Part shown: positions 27,389-36,290 of the stretch, in pieces | Layout: the number at the start of each line of letters is the position of its first letter | How positions within the stretch are numbered: the first letter of the stretch is position 1 | NCBI GenBank assembly: GCA_030041295.1 | Contig: JASHOD010000150.1 | Span: 1 to 64,000, forward strand | Direction of reading: 5' to 3' | Source: Nitrososphaerales archaeon | GTDB taxonomy: Archaea > Thermoproteota > Nitrososphaeria > Nitrososphaerales > CADDZS01 | DNA length: 64,000 nucleotides | Made by a program: the position numbers and the translations under genes | The notes under the pieces: generated by a model | Databases searched by the model: none | What the model was told of the DNA's origin: nothing | The model's input: only the letters and a program-made list of their open reading frames with translations

Positions 27389-28237
27389 CTAAATGAACAT
27401 CATACGGGAACGAGGAACGTCGTACGTCACATTGTACCTTTTCAGGAAAGAGTCGCCAATCAAACCGTCGTAAATAATATCCTGGAAAACGACGTCGAGA
27501 TCTCGTTGAAAGATATCTTCCGAAGCTTGAAGGCCAATCGGACCTTCCATGTGAGTGAAATATCTTGCATATTCATGCCCAGTCTCATCCCTTCCTATGA
27601 CCTTTCTCATGTTCTTGGACTCTCTGTCGATCCCGAGCTCCGTCATGAATTTTGAATTTAGAATGAACGAATCGCTACCCGAGTCAACCTCTGCTCGTAT
27701 CACCTTTCCGCTGGGTAACTTCAGATCCAAGAACGCGTCGATGCTCGGGCCATTCCTTTCCAATTCTATCGGAACCACCTTTTTCCCGTGTCTTTCCAAT
27801 TCCTCGATTGATTTTTCTGTTTCAATAATTAACTCGCCTGTGTTGTAACTCATCGTAACTGGAGTTTTCTCGAAAAACTGCAGGGATAGAAACCCTCCGA
27901 TTTCCGAAAAATCTGGAGGAAGGTTCATGTCCAAAATTCCGGCCGGGACATTGTTTTCTGATCTAACTGTTCCGATGGAAATCGAAGAAAGGCTGACCAG
28001 TTCGCATCTTACTTCCTGTCCGGACATTCGCTTTCCAGAAAAGACTTGATTGGTCGGTTTGCAGCCGCCGGCAGCAAGTTTGGAACACAAATCTTTGGAG
28101 ATTAGGTTCAATCCTATGCCGCTGTCGAAGATGAAAGTTGAATCGACGGAATCGGACACCTTTACCGGTACGCAAATGAGATGATGGAGATACTTGAAAG
28201 GGGTTCTCGTTGGAAACATTTCGCTTGGATATGCCAT
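27389..28237 (-). CDS. Two-domain retropepsin-like aspartic protease
   Basis: Two tandem pepsin-like half domains in one chain, each with a D-S-G active-site turn: FIFDSGIGLNLIS in the first half and AEVDSGSDSFILNS in the second. Together they could form one active site without dimerising. The C-terminal YDGLIGDSFLKRYNVTYD is the family's closing strand motif. No signal peptide. The frame extends upstream to 28324, overlapping the E1 alpha gene; ATG 28237, just past that gene's stop, is preferred. Adjacent, same strand, to the E1 alpha gene. Confidence 0.75.
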   Translation of the reverse strand: MAYPSEMFPTRTPFKYLHHLICVPVKVSDSVDSTFIFDSGIGLNLISKDLCSKLAAGGCKPTNQVFSGKRMSGQEVRCELVSLSSISIGTVRSENNVPAGILDMNLPPDFSEIGGFLSLQFFEKTPVTMSYNTGELIIETEKSIEELERHGKKVVPIELERNGPSIDAFLDLKLPSGKVIRAEVDSGSDSFILNSKFMTELGIDRESKNMRKVIGRDETGHEYARYFTHMEGPIGLQASEDIFQRDLDVVFQDIIYDGLIGDSFLKRYNVTYDVPRSRMMFI

Positions 28238-28259
28238 AGATAATCTTGGTAATTCTTCT

Positions 28260-29327
28260 TCATTCGTAATGTGCGGCACCCTCTTCCTCCTCCTTGAGAT
28301 TCCAAGGCACTTCCGCGTAGACATCCGTGATGAGACTATTCTCGGATGGAGGTGGGATGTCCTCTGTTGATTTAGCTGCCGAATTAACCTGTTCTTGGAC
28401 TGAATCGAAAATTTCCTTTTCCGATTTCTCTGTCAAGATTTGCATTTCCAAGAGCTGATTTTTGAAACGAATGATCGGATCTTTCTTCTTCCACTCTTCC
28501 ACTTCGTCGCTCGTCCTGTACTTCTTCCAATCGTCCGCAGAAGAGTGCGGACTGTAGCGATAGGTAATGCATTCGATCAAAGTCGCGCCGAGACCCTTCG
28601 AAGCTCTTTCTCTTGCTGAAGCGACGGCCGTCTGCACCGTGAAGAAATCATTACCATCGATGGTTTCGCCAGTAATTCCGTAGGCCCGCGCTTTTATCGA
28701 GATGGTTTTGGAAGCTGTCTGTCTCTTCACCGGCACAGAGATCGCGTACTGGTTATTCTCGCAAACAAATATGCAAGGAGCTTTGTAGACGCCTGCGAAA
28801 TTCAGCGCAACGTGAAACTCTCCTGAGGATGTCGCGCCGTCGCCGAAATAGGCAATCGTGACAATGTCCTTCCTTTTCATTTTCGCCGCGATCGCAAACC
28901 CGACCGATACCTGGAGGTTGCTAGAAATTGGGGCGGCATTGCTGAAGAGCCGGCGTTCTTTAAATGAGTAAAGATTGGGTAGGTCCCTTCCCTTCATCTC
29001 ATCTGAAGCGTTTCCGAAATATCGATTCAAAATCTGCTCCGGCTTGACTCCCCTAGCTAGCAATACCCCCTGGTCTCTGTAATACGGAAAAATGTAATCA
29101 TTCGGCGAAAGGCCATAGACGCTCCCGACGTGGATTGCCTCGTGTCCCGCTGACGACGTGTATGAACCAATCTTGCCTTGGTTATGCAGGGCAATGGCTT
29201 TCTGGTCCAGTACCCTTGTAAGCAGCATCGTGCGGTAAGCGGCAACGAGCTCTTCCTTTGTCAGTCGCGGTTGTTGTTGCTTCTCCTTGGATTGCTTCGA
29301 GCCGATTACAAGATTGTCTTCAAGCAT
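28260..29327 (-). CDS. 2-Oxoacid dehydrogenase E1 component, alpha subunit
   Basis: The thiamine-diphosphate-binding subunit of a pyruvate/branched-chain/acetoin dehydrogenase-type E1. The TPP motif starts at GDGATSSGEFHVALNFA and ends with ENNQYAIS; the YRYSPHSSADD loop is the family's phosphorylation-loop region. 355 residues is full length. The E1 beta, E2 and E3 genes normally beside it are not in this window, so either they lie elsewhere or this is an orphan. Followed closely by the retropepsin-like gene. Confidence 0.9.
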   Translation of the reverse strand: MLEDNLVIGSKQSKEKQQQPRLTKEELVAAYRTMLLTRVLDQKAIALHNQGKIGSYTSSAGHEAIHVGSVYGLSPNDYIFPYYRDQGVLLARGVKPEQILNRYFGNASDEMKGRDLPNLYSFKERRLFSNAAPISSNLQVSVGFAIAAKMKRKDIVTIAYFGDGATSSGEFHVALNFAGVYKAPCIFVCENNQYAISVPVKRQTASKTISIKARAYGITGETIDGNDFFTVQTAVASARERASKGLGATLIECITYRYSPHSSADDWKKYRTSDEVEEWKKKDPIIRFKNQLLEMQILTEKSEKEIFDSVQEQVNSAAKSTEDIPPPSENSLITDVYAEVPWNLKEEEEGAAHYE

Positions 29328-29440
29328 TTTCCAATAATCATCTTTCCGCTTGAATAATTACTTTTTTTCTCAAGACATCAGCTCAAAAATGAATAATGGG
29401 GCAAACCACTCGGCGAAATATGGAATCGTGAATAATAGAT

Positions 29441-30862
29441 TCAATTTGTTGTTTGGGAAATTATGTCATTGACCAAACTCTCAGCTTCGGCGATGTTTGC
29501 GTCCTTCAAAAGGGCAAGTTTACTTGCTTCGATTGAACCTTCTGCATGGATCATGAGTGTGAGTAGATAACCAGTAAGACTGCTTGCGCCTAGTTCTTTC
29601 GCTAGTCTTAGCATTTTGATGCGTTCGTTACCAGATGTAGCTGCCCCAAGGTATTTCGTGATGTAACTTCGCTCAGATGCATCATTTTGGTCCTCGAGAG
29701 ATGGAAGTGTGGAGATTATGCCACCGCTGAGATCTACCAGCGCATCAAGAATATGCGAAAAGCTCCTGTTTGAATAGAGCTTGCCAATATTCGTGTATAC
29801 GGGATTTGGAACCGCTATTTCTTCTCTCATCAAAGGCGAATTAGCCGCAGCTACGGCGCTCATTCTCATGAGCTCTTTGTACATTATCAGATCTACCAGT
29901 TTGTCTTTAACATGCGCGCTCTCCAAAATTCCGTTTTGCTTTGCCATCGATACCGCAGTCCCGAGGAAGAGATTCGCCGTGGCAGATCTGTAACTAACAG
30001 CCGTGAACCTATGGAATGTTGCAAAATTAACGGCAAGCTCTCCGGCCATTTCATACTGCTTGAAAAGGAAAACACGCTCCCAGGGGACGAATACATCGTC
30101 AAAGATCGTCAAAGTTTCGAGCTCATAGTCCAACCTGCTCAAGACATTTGACGAATTGCCTTCGAGCTCGTCGATGGGACGCACTATCATTTTCAAGCCT
30201 TTCGTATTCGTTGGTACCGCGAAGGCAATCGAATAGTTCGCGTCCGACGGTGTCATCGCTCTGGTGGGAATGACGATTATTTCGTCTGAAACCGCAGCCT
30301 GAGTTGTATGGGCTTTGGCTCCCCTGACTAATATTCCGTCCTCTTGAGTTTCGCTCACATGCACATACATGTCAGGATCATTTTGCTCGTAGGGTCTCTT
30401 TCCCCTGTCTCCTTTGGCGTCCGTCTGAGCTACCGCGAGCGTGAGATCCTTTCGGGCAATAAATCTGTGATAGTCGTCTACCGCGACAGAATACTTGCTA
30501 TTGTACTTCCGGTCAGTTTGCTTCGCCACTATGCTCAGCGCAAACAACGCGTCGCTTCCAATTGCTTGAGAAATATTGAACACGCCATTACAGAATTTCG
30601 TGGTAGAGTAAATCAATTCGTGGCGTCTCATGAGATCCGAGGGATTTCGCGGCGTGAGGAAATATGTGCTGATTTCTGGCTCTGCCATTTTCTCTTTTTT
30701 GTTGTTTGAATGGCCCCTATCAGCAACATCATAGAGCTTCGCCGCATGCAAGGCCGCAACTTTCAATACGGGATGATCGATTATTGAATCGACCTTTTTC
30801 CCGCGGTAATAGACTTCTCTTCCGTCGGAGAGTGAACGAAGGTAATTATCTTTGATACGCAT
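29441..30862 (-). CDS. HpaB family enzyme (4-hydroxyphenylacetate 3-monooxygenase / 4-hydroxybutyryl-CoA dehydratase superfamily)
   Basis: 473 residues with the acyl-CoA-dehydrogenase-like fold of this superfamily. Visible marks are RKDLTLAVAQTDAKGDR, ILVRGAKAHTTQAAVSDE, and FDDVFVPWERVFLF. 4-Hydroxybutyryl-CoA dehydratase needs three Cys and one His for its [4Fe-4S] cluster; here the C-x3-C pair is missing and only the His of FHRFTAVSYR remains, so a flavin-dependent aromatic monooxygenase role is more likely. Its reductase partner is not adjacent. Same strand as an SDR gene just upstream, probably co-transcribed. Confidence 0.85.
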   Translation of the reverse strand: MRIKDNYLRSLSDGREVYYRGKKVDSIIDHPVLKVAALHAAKLYDVADRGHSNNKKEKMAEPEISTYFLTPRNPSDLMRRHELIYSTTKFCNGVFNISQAIGSDALFALSIVAKQTDRKYNSKYSVAVDDYHRFIARKDLTLAVAQTDAKGDRGKRPYEQNDPDMYVHVSETQEDGILVRGAKAHTTQAAVSDEIIVIPTRAMTPSDANYSIAFAVPTNTKGLKMIVRPIDELEGNSSNVLSRLDYELETLTIFDDVFVPWERVFLFKQYEMAGELAVNFATFHRFTAVSYRSATANLFLGTAVSMAKQNGILESAHVKDKLVDLIMYKELMRMSAVAAANSPLMREEIAVPNPVYTNIGKLYSNRSFSHILDALVDLSGGIISTLPSLEDQNDASERSYITKYLGAATSGNERIKMLRLAKELGASSLTGYLLTLMIHAEGSIEASKLALLKDANIAEAESLVNDIISQTTN

Positions 30863-30879
30863 ACTTCTTCAATTCGATT

Positions 30880-31719
30880 TTAGTTAGAGCACACATCCGA
30901 TAATTGAGCTAGCAGTCTATCCCAGCCTGCGTAAGAGGTCCAGCCTCCGTCCACTGTAATGTTTGCCCCGGTGATATAGGCAGAAGCAGATGAAGCTAGG
31001 AAGAGAGCGACTTCAGCAACCTCCTTCGATGTTCCGTACCGACCCATCGGCGTTCGCCCCTCGATATCTGATTCCGAGTAATCCCCAACAACGGAATCCT
31101 TCGTGTCCATTTCGGTCTTTATGTAACCCGGCGATATTGCGTTCACCCTTATTCCGGAGCGAGCCCATTCTGTTGCTAGTACCTTTGTGAGCCCTATCAA
31201 CCCGTGTTTTGCAGCGCAATAGGCCGCCCTTTTGGGGAGCCCTCCTTCTCCTAGAATCGATGAGATGTTAATTATTGATCCACTCCATCCTTTTTTGATC
31301 ATGTGTCTTGCGACCATTTGAGACATGTAAAAGGCGCCAGAAAGATCCGTTCCTATTGTTCGTTCCCAATCTTCCTTCCTTAGTTCAATGCTCGGCGACA
31401 CCATCGATATTCCAGCATTATTTACAAGTACATCGACGCTTCCAAAATGAGCAATGGTCTCATTTACCAATCTTTCACAATCTGAGTAAACACCAACATC
31501 TGCTGTAGAGCCAAGGTTACTTTTATCGCCGAACTCTTTTGCAAGTTTTGAGACAGTGAATTCTACGTTGGAGCGTTTTCGAGAATTTATCACAACCCTA
31601 GCCCCATGGTGAAGAAAAAGTCTCGCAATCTCTAGTCCAATGCCCCGTGTCGAACCCGTTATGATGCAAATTTTGTTTGCAAGAAGCGGTGTATTGTTTT
31701 CGCCTGACATCGCGCTCAT
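30880..31719 (-). CDS. Short-chain dehydrogenase/reductase
   Basis: A classical SDR: cofactor motif TGSTRGIGLEIA, NNAGIS, catalytic Ser in NISSILGEGG, YCAAKHG (Tyr-x3-Lys), and the closing AYITGANITVDGGW. Tetrameric oxidoreductase using NAD(P)H; substrate unknown. The start is the ATG at 31719 or the next Met at residue 4. Only 17 bases separate it from the HpaB-type gene downstream, suggesting an operon, and it is divergent from the amidohydrolase. Confidence 0.9.
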   Translation of the reverse strand: MSAMSGENNTPLLANKICIITGSTRGIGLEIARLFLHHGARVVINSRKRSNVEFTVSKLAKEFGDKSNLGSTADVGVYSDCERLVNETIAHFGSVDVLVNNAGISMVSPSIELRKEDWERTIGTDLSGAFYMSQMVARHMIKKGWSGSIINISSILGEGGLPKRAAYCAAKHGLIGLTKVLATEWARSGIRVNAISPGYIKTEMDTKDSVVGDYSESDIEGRTPMGRYGTSKEVAEVALFLASSASAYITGANITVDGGWTSYAGWDRLLAQLSDVCSN

Positions 31720-31769
31720 TTCGAGAAGGAGGAAATACTAAATTGTTTCGACCCCTCTTTAATGAAAAT

Positions 31770-32954
31770 ATGAGTCTCGCACTCGTTGGTGGAAGGGTCT
31801 ACCGATCTCCAAGTAACGACGACAAGCCCATAGAAAACGCTGTGGTCATCGTAGATCAAGGTAAGATCACCAAAGTTGGAGCTCAAAATGCAGTTACATA
31901 TTCGGAATATGCCCATAAAATCGATTGTAGCGGATTCACGATCACCGCTGGATTTCAAAATAGCCATGTGCACCTGACCGCTGACGAAACGACCGATACT
32001 ACCTCGGAAGTAGTAGGCGAGAGGCTCCGCAACGAGTATACCCAATACGGCTTCACTTCTATCGTCGACGCCGGATCCTTTCCACTTTACACTACCGCCG
32101 CCCGCTCGATCATAGAATCTGGCAAGGCTCTCGGAAGTAGAATTTTCACGGCTTGCGCTCCCCTATATCCCGCGGAGGGCATCCCATTCTACCTCGACGA
32201 TTTACCGGAAGATGTCAGGAAGATGCTGCCCCAGCCAAAGACACCTGAAGAGGCTCGGAGGTTTGTGCGCTGGAACGTCTCGATGGGGGCGGACATTATC
32301 AAACTCTTCACCGGGTCTCTTGTAACTCGGAGAAGCGTGAAACCCATGGAGCTCGAAACTGCAAGAGCTGCGGTTGAAGAAGCGCACAGTCTCGGGAGAG
32401 TAGTTTTCTGCCATCCTTCTAACATTGAAGGGATCAACGTCGCTTTGGATTCTGGAGCAGACGTCCTGGCGCACACGGAATCGGAGGGGAGCGTTTGGAG
32501 CGAGGAGTTGGTGGGTAGAATGAAATCTCTGATTAGTCTCATCCCCACGCTGAAGCTCTGGCTATACGAGGCGGCGAAAATAAATTCTTCAAAAGAGTGG
32601 GCTGAAGAGTTCGAAGGCAAATGCATCACTCAGTTGAGTTCTTTCGCAACCGCAGGAGGTAGAGTCCTTTTTGGAACCGACGCGGGATACATGACTGATT
32701 TTGATCCGAGTGAGGAATACGTCCTGATGGAAAGGGGTGGAATGAGTCCGAGGGCGATTCTAAAGTCGCTGACAACGGCCCCGGCAGCTTTGTTCAATGA
32801 ATCTAGAATGCGAGGTACGGTCACTGAAGGGATGAAGGCGGATCTTGTCGTGTTGAAGGAAGATCCATTTGATAAAGTCGAAAACTTTGCAAAGGTCGTC
32901 CTCACGATCAGGGATGGCAGGGTCATCCACTCATCCATATCGGATTCCGTATGA
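31770..32954 (+). CDS. Amidohydrolase, imidazolonepropionase/prolidase-like
   Basis: A metal-dependent amidohydrolase of the COG1228 type, 394 residues. Metal ligands are visible: HVH in QNSHVHLTAD, Lys in DIIKLFTGS, His in VFCHPSN, His in DVLAHTE, Asp in FGTDAGYMTD. Substrate could be a dipeptide, imide or heterocycle. The frame opens at 31677 but the added 31 residues are not part of the fold; ATG 31770 begins MSLALVGGRVY, the usual start of the family's small beta domain. Confidence 0.88.
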   Translation: MSLALVGGRVYRSPSNDDKPIENAVVIVDQGKITKVGAQNAVTYSEYAHKIDCSGFTITAGFQNSHVHLTADETTDTTSEVVGERLRNEYTQYGFTSIVDAGSFPLYTTAARSIIESGKALGSRIFTACAPLYPAEGIPFYLDDLPEDVRKMLPQPKTPEEARRFVRWNVSMGADIIKLFTGSLVTRRSVKPMELETARAAVEEAHSLGRVVFCHPSNIEGINVALDSGADVLAHTESEGSVWSEELVGRMKSLISLIPTLKLWLYEAAKINSSKEWAEEFEGKCITQLSSFATAGGRVLFGTDAGYMTDFDPSEEYVLMERGGMSPRAILKSLTTAPAALFNESRMRGTVTEGMKADLVVLKEDPFDKVENFAKVVLTIRDGRVIHSSISDSV

Positions 32955-33068
32955 ACTGACCGCCTAATTTTTTCTCTCTAGTGATGCCTTATAGCTATTG
33001 TTTGAATGCCATTCATTAAGGACTCGCCCGCCGATTAAATCGCGCCTCCTATTCGGACATAAAAAGGA

Positions 33069-33420
33069 ATGACGACGGTAAGCTATGTCTTCCGCCATTC
33101 TAACCTTGGAAACGAATTAGAGATAGATACTGATTGATACCGGCGCTAGGGTGAGCGCAGTGGATGATTCCGTGATTTGCAGGCTGGAAGTATCACCAGT
33201 AGGATTAGCTAATGTTGGAAATGGAGCCGGGCCGAATCAACAAAACCTCTTTCCTGCAAGATTCATCTTGCCCAACTTGGGGTTTGGGCTCGAATTCAGT
33301 AGAGCATTGGGAAGTAACCTTTCTTCAACGGGACTGATAATTCCATTGGGTAGAGACGTCCTTTCAAGAATGATCTTCATTTACAGCGGCGTGTCAGGCA
33401 GGATTACGATCGCATTCTGA
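33069..33420 (+). pseudogene. Single-domain retropepsin-like protein, frameshifted
   Basis: From ATG 33069 one frame reads MTTVSYVFRHSNLGNELEI and stops at 33135-33137; the next frame supplies ILIDTGARVSAVDDSVICRL with the catalytic D-T-G and runs to GRDVLSRMIFIYSGVSG, the closing motif of small retropepsin-like proteins. One extra base near 33129-33133 separates them. Without the repair, the longest frame begins at GTG 33151, just after the DTG, and would be inactive. Confidence 0.55.
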
Positions 33421-33451
33421 AACAGGTTCGCGTCGAAAAAAAAGTTTCTCT

Positions 33452-35023
33452 TCATTCAGCCGCTTGAAGCGATTTCACTTCTGCGATCACAGCTTGCGCA
33501 GCGTTGTAGCCTGGCGCTCCAGTCACACCTCCGCCCGGATGAGTCCCCGAGCCGCAGAGGTAAAGCCCCCTGATCGGAGTCTTGTACTGCGCCCACCCCG
33601 CCGCGGGTCTAAAGAAGAACATTTGATCCGGAGTGATTTCCATATGGAAAATGTTCCCTTTCGGAAGCGAAAACTCTCTTTCCATATCAAGTGGAGTTAT
33701 CACTTCCCTGTGAATTATCGACCTTTTGACATTTGGGGCGTACTCATCCAGCGTCTCGATGATATTGTCTCCCACTTCTTCCTTGATTTCATCCCAATTC
33801 CCCTTCCTGAGATTGTACGGAAAGTATTGAGTGAATATTGACATCGTGTGCTTGCCCGGAGGCGCAAGATCAGGATCGTTTGCAGAATGGTACACGGTTC
33901 GGAGGAAAGGATGCTTTGCCGGTATGCCGAACTTGGCGTCGTCAAAAGCTTCTTCGCAATAATCCACGGACGGGCCTATGCTCGTAATGCCTTTATGCTG
34001 GAGCGACAAACTCTTCCCAGGAAGCGCATTATAGTCAGGCAGCTCGCTCATGGCAGCGTTGACCTTCACGACGCATCCTTCGTCCTTGATTTTTTCAATG
34101 CTCTTTACAAAGTAGCCGTCAAAATTCTCTCGTCCGACGAGCTTCAGAAACGTTTGTTTCGGATCAGCGTTTGAAATTACGAATTTGGATTTGACTTTGC
34201 TTCCGTCCGAAAGCTCGACTCCATCTACCGCACCGTCCTTCACCGAAATATTCGTCACGGGAGCGTTTGTGACAATGTGTGCACCATAGTTTTGCGCGCT
34301 TGCAGCAATCGCATTGCTCAGCCCTCCCATTCCCCCCTTGAGATAACCCCAGAGCCCGGTTTCGCCGGTTGATCCTCCAATGACATGATGGCCTAGAACA
34401 TACGCACTGCCGGCCGACTTTGGACCAACCATCGTCCCGATCAAGCCCCGCGGACAAATTGCTGCCTTGACATATTCCGATTCAAAGTATTCATCAAGCA
34501 ACTCTGACACGCTAGAAAACATCAGAACTTTCAAAGCGTCGAGAGCTTCCGGCGAACTGAAGAGCCCTGTAAACGCGTCAAGCGGCGGAGGCGACGACAG
34601 CATAAGTGGCCCCAGTAATTCTCCCACGCCCTTCCAAAATTCGAGATACTTGAAATAACTTTGAGCATCGTGCTTTGAGAAAGCTTCGAATCCCTTTGCG
34701 GTCTTTTCCGCGCTTTCCCAGATGAAAATGTACTTGCTGTCAGGAAACGGAACAAAAAGATCTGGATCAGTAGAAACGACCTTCAGGCCGTGCTTTTCAA
34801 GCTGCAGATCTCTGACGATCTGAGGATCGAAAAGACTGTATGCGTAAGATAACCTGCTCACTTTGAATCCGGGCCAGACCTCTTCTGTGATTGCGGCCCC
34901 TCCGACTATCCTGCGCTTCTCAAAGAGCGCAACCTTCCACCCCTCCTTAGCAAGATAAGCTGCAGTTACGAGACCGTTGTGCCCGCCGCCTACGATAACT
35001 GCGTCGTATTCACTGTCTACCAA
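33452..35023 (-). CDS. FAD-dependent phytoene dehydrogenase-like oxidoreductase
   Basis: 523 residues of the CrtI/carotenoid-isomerase-like class (related to PYROXD2). The N-terminal dinucleotide fold is VIVGGGHNGLVTAAYLAKEG with the GG-rich follow-up RRIVGGAAIT; the C-terminal FAD motif is YLCGSGTHPGGGVTGAPG. The middle region has DAFTGLFSSPEALDAL. Substrate unknown; no phytoene synthase or other carotenoid gene is nearby, so a pigment role is not implied. Confidence 0.88.
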   Translation of the reverse strand: MVDSEYDAVIVGGGHNGLVTAAYLAKEGWKVALFEKRRIVGGAAITEEVWPGFKVSRLSYAYSLFDPQIVRDLQLEKHGLKVVSTDPDLFVPFPDSKYIFIWESAEKTAKGFEAFSKHDAQSYFKYLEFWKGVGELLGPLMLSSPPPLDAFTGLFSSPEALDALKVLMFSSVSELLDEYFESEYVKAAICPRGLIGTMVGPKSAGSAYVLGHHVIGGSTGETGLWGYLKGGMGGLSNAIAASAQNYGAHIVTNAPVTNISVKDGAVDGVELSDGSKVKSKFVISNADPKQTFLKLVGRENFDGYFVKSIEKIKDEGCVVKVNAAMSELPDYNALPGKSLSLQHKGITSIGPSVDYCEEAFDDAKFGIPAKHPFLRTVYHSANDPDLAPPGKHTMSIFTQYFPYNLRKGNWDEIKEEVGDNIIETLDEYAPNVKRSIIHREVITPLDMEREFSLPKGNIFHMEITPDQMFFFRPAAGWAQYKTPIRGLYLCGSGTHPGGGVTGAPGYNAAQAVIAEVKSLQAAE

Positions 35024-35071
35024 TTCTTTTCACCCATCCACAACCTTGGGAAAAAAGCCTGCTACTTATCT

Positions 35072-36043
35072 TTACGCGGCTGGGAGCAGAGCCAACCTAC
35101 CCAGATGGTGTGAGCGTAGAGCCAAGTAAGCATCGTGCACCTGATCAAGCACGAAGGTCTTGCCAAGATGCACTTCGAACGTGCCATCGTCGATTAGCTT
35201 GTTGAGTTTGAGCACCAAAGCTCGATCAATGTTCCCATTGTAGCCCAGTAGGCGAATGTTCGTAGGTCCTTTCGGAGGTGGACGTTGATTTACCCAAGGA
35301 TACGCAACACGCCCTCCTTCTGCCATCGCAGTAAGTGCTTTTTCGGAAGCCTCGTTAGCAACCGTAACCAACCCCGCATCGAAACCATTCGGGGCAAACT
35401 CTCGCGCTCTATCAATAATATCATTATTATGTCCATCAATGGCAGTCTCGGCTTCCAATCTTAGAGCAAGGGCCACGCCGTCCTCTCCTGACGCTACGGC
35501 AAACACTCTAGCGCCGAGCCGCTTTGCAAGTTGGATCGCTAAATGTCCCAATCCACCGCTAGCGCCAAAGACCATGATCTTCTCCCCTTTCTTGAGACCG
35601 AGAGTGTCATCCAGCCCTCGTAGCGCGGTTGCTCCATCGATGAGCAGGGCCCCTGCCTGTTCCGCTGACACTTTGGACGGAATCGGCCACGCGTTCTCTG
35701 CGTTTAGAGCTATGTACTCGGCTTGAAATCCTGCCTTTGGATTTGTCGCCCATATGTCGCCGTAAACCAGGTCACCGATCTGAAAGCCGCTAACCTTTTC
35801 CCCGACAGCAACGATTTTTCCCGCACCCTCCGAGCCAAGGACCCATGGGAACTCTGGCTGGATTCCCAGCATCTTTGCAACCATCCCCTCGCGCTCGCCG
35901 AGATCCCATATCCCGACTCCAGCTGATTCGACTTGCACTAGAATCTGCTCTGGCTTAATCTCTGGCACGGGAACATTTCTCACGGAAAGGACTTCAGGTC
36001 CGCCGAAGCAATCTATAACTACAGCCCTCATCTCTCTGGGCAT
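35072..36043 (-). CDS. Medium-chain dehydrogenase/quinone oxidoreductase-like
   Basis: An NAD(P)H-dependent MDR enzyme. It shows the N-terminal catalytic domain (VLGSEGAGKIVAVGEKVSGF) and the Rossmann motif GASGGLGHLAIQLAKRLGA. The catalytic and structural zinc cysteines of alcohol dehydrogenases are absent, as in quinone oxidoreductases. The frame opens at 36118, but ATG 36043 starts shortly before MRAVVIDCFGGPEVL, the family's first strand. Same strand as the phytoene dehydrogenase-like gene, 48 bases upstream of it. Confidence 0.85.
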   Translation of the reverse strand: MPREMRAVVIDCFGGPEVLSVRNVPVPEIKPEQILVQVESAGVGIWDLGEREGMVAKMLGIQPEFPWVLGSEGAGKIVAVGEKVSGFQIGDLVYGDIWATNPKAGFQAEYIALNAENAWPIPSKVSAEQAGALLIDGATALRGLDDTLGLKKGEKIMVFGASGGLGHLAIQLAKRLGARVFAVASGEDGVALALRLEAETAIDGHNNDIIDRAREFAPNGFDAGLVTVANEASEKALTAMAEGGRVAYPWVNQRPPPKGPTNIRLLGYNGNIDRALVLKLNKLIDDGTFEVHLGKTFVLDQVHDAYLALRSHHLGRLALLPAA

Positions 36044-36222
36044 TCTTATCGTCTCTGATTTCCAAGAGACACAATTCCTATTATGTATTGATCTTGAAAT
36101 AAGTCGAAAAAATATCACCTTGGTTCGGAATGAGAGCGAACTACCTCAATCGGCTGGTAGAACGCTTCTGCCCATTTGTGATTCCTCAAAGTATTTTTCA
36201 TGTTTTTTAGTATCATTTTTGC

Positions 36223-36236
36223 TCTCAAATTTGAGA
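36223..36236. promoter_or_regulatory. Perfect palindrome upstream of iorA (operator candidate)
   Basis: TCTCAAATTTGAGA is a 14-base perfect palindrome, 55 bases before the iorA start and just upstream of a TATA-like CTTAAAGTA at 36263-36271. A 13/14 match occurs at 55005-55018 and an 11/14 half-like match at about 48336-48349, before the kor operon. Confidence 0.5.
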
Positions 36237-36290
36237 AACGTATAGCTGTCTTAAAGATTGGACTTAAAGTACAACTGCTTGTGCTGAGTA

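Noticed and set aside
30344-30709. 121-codon frame on the + strand
   Set aside because: Antisense to the HpaB-family gene, which has strong family motifs.
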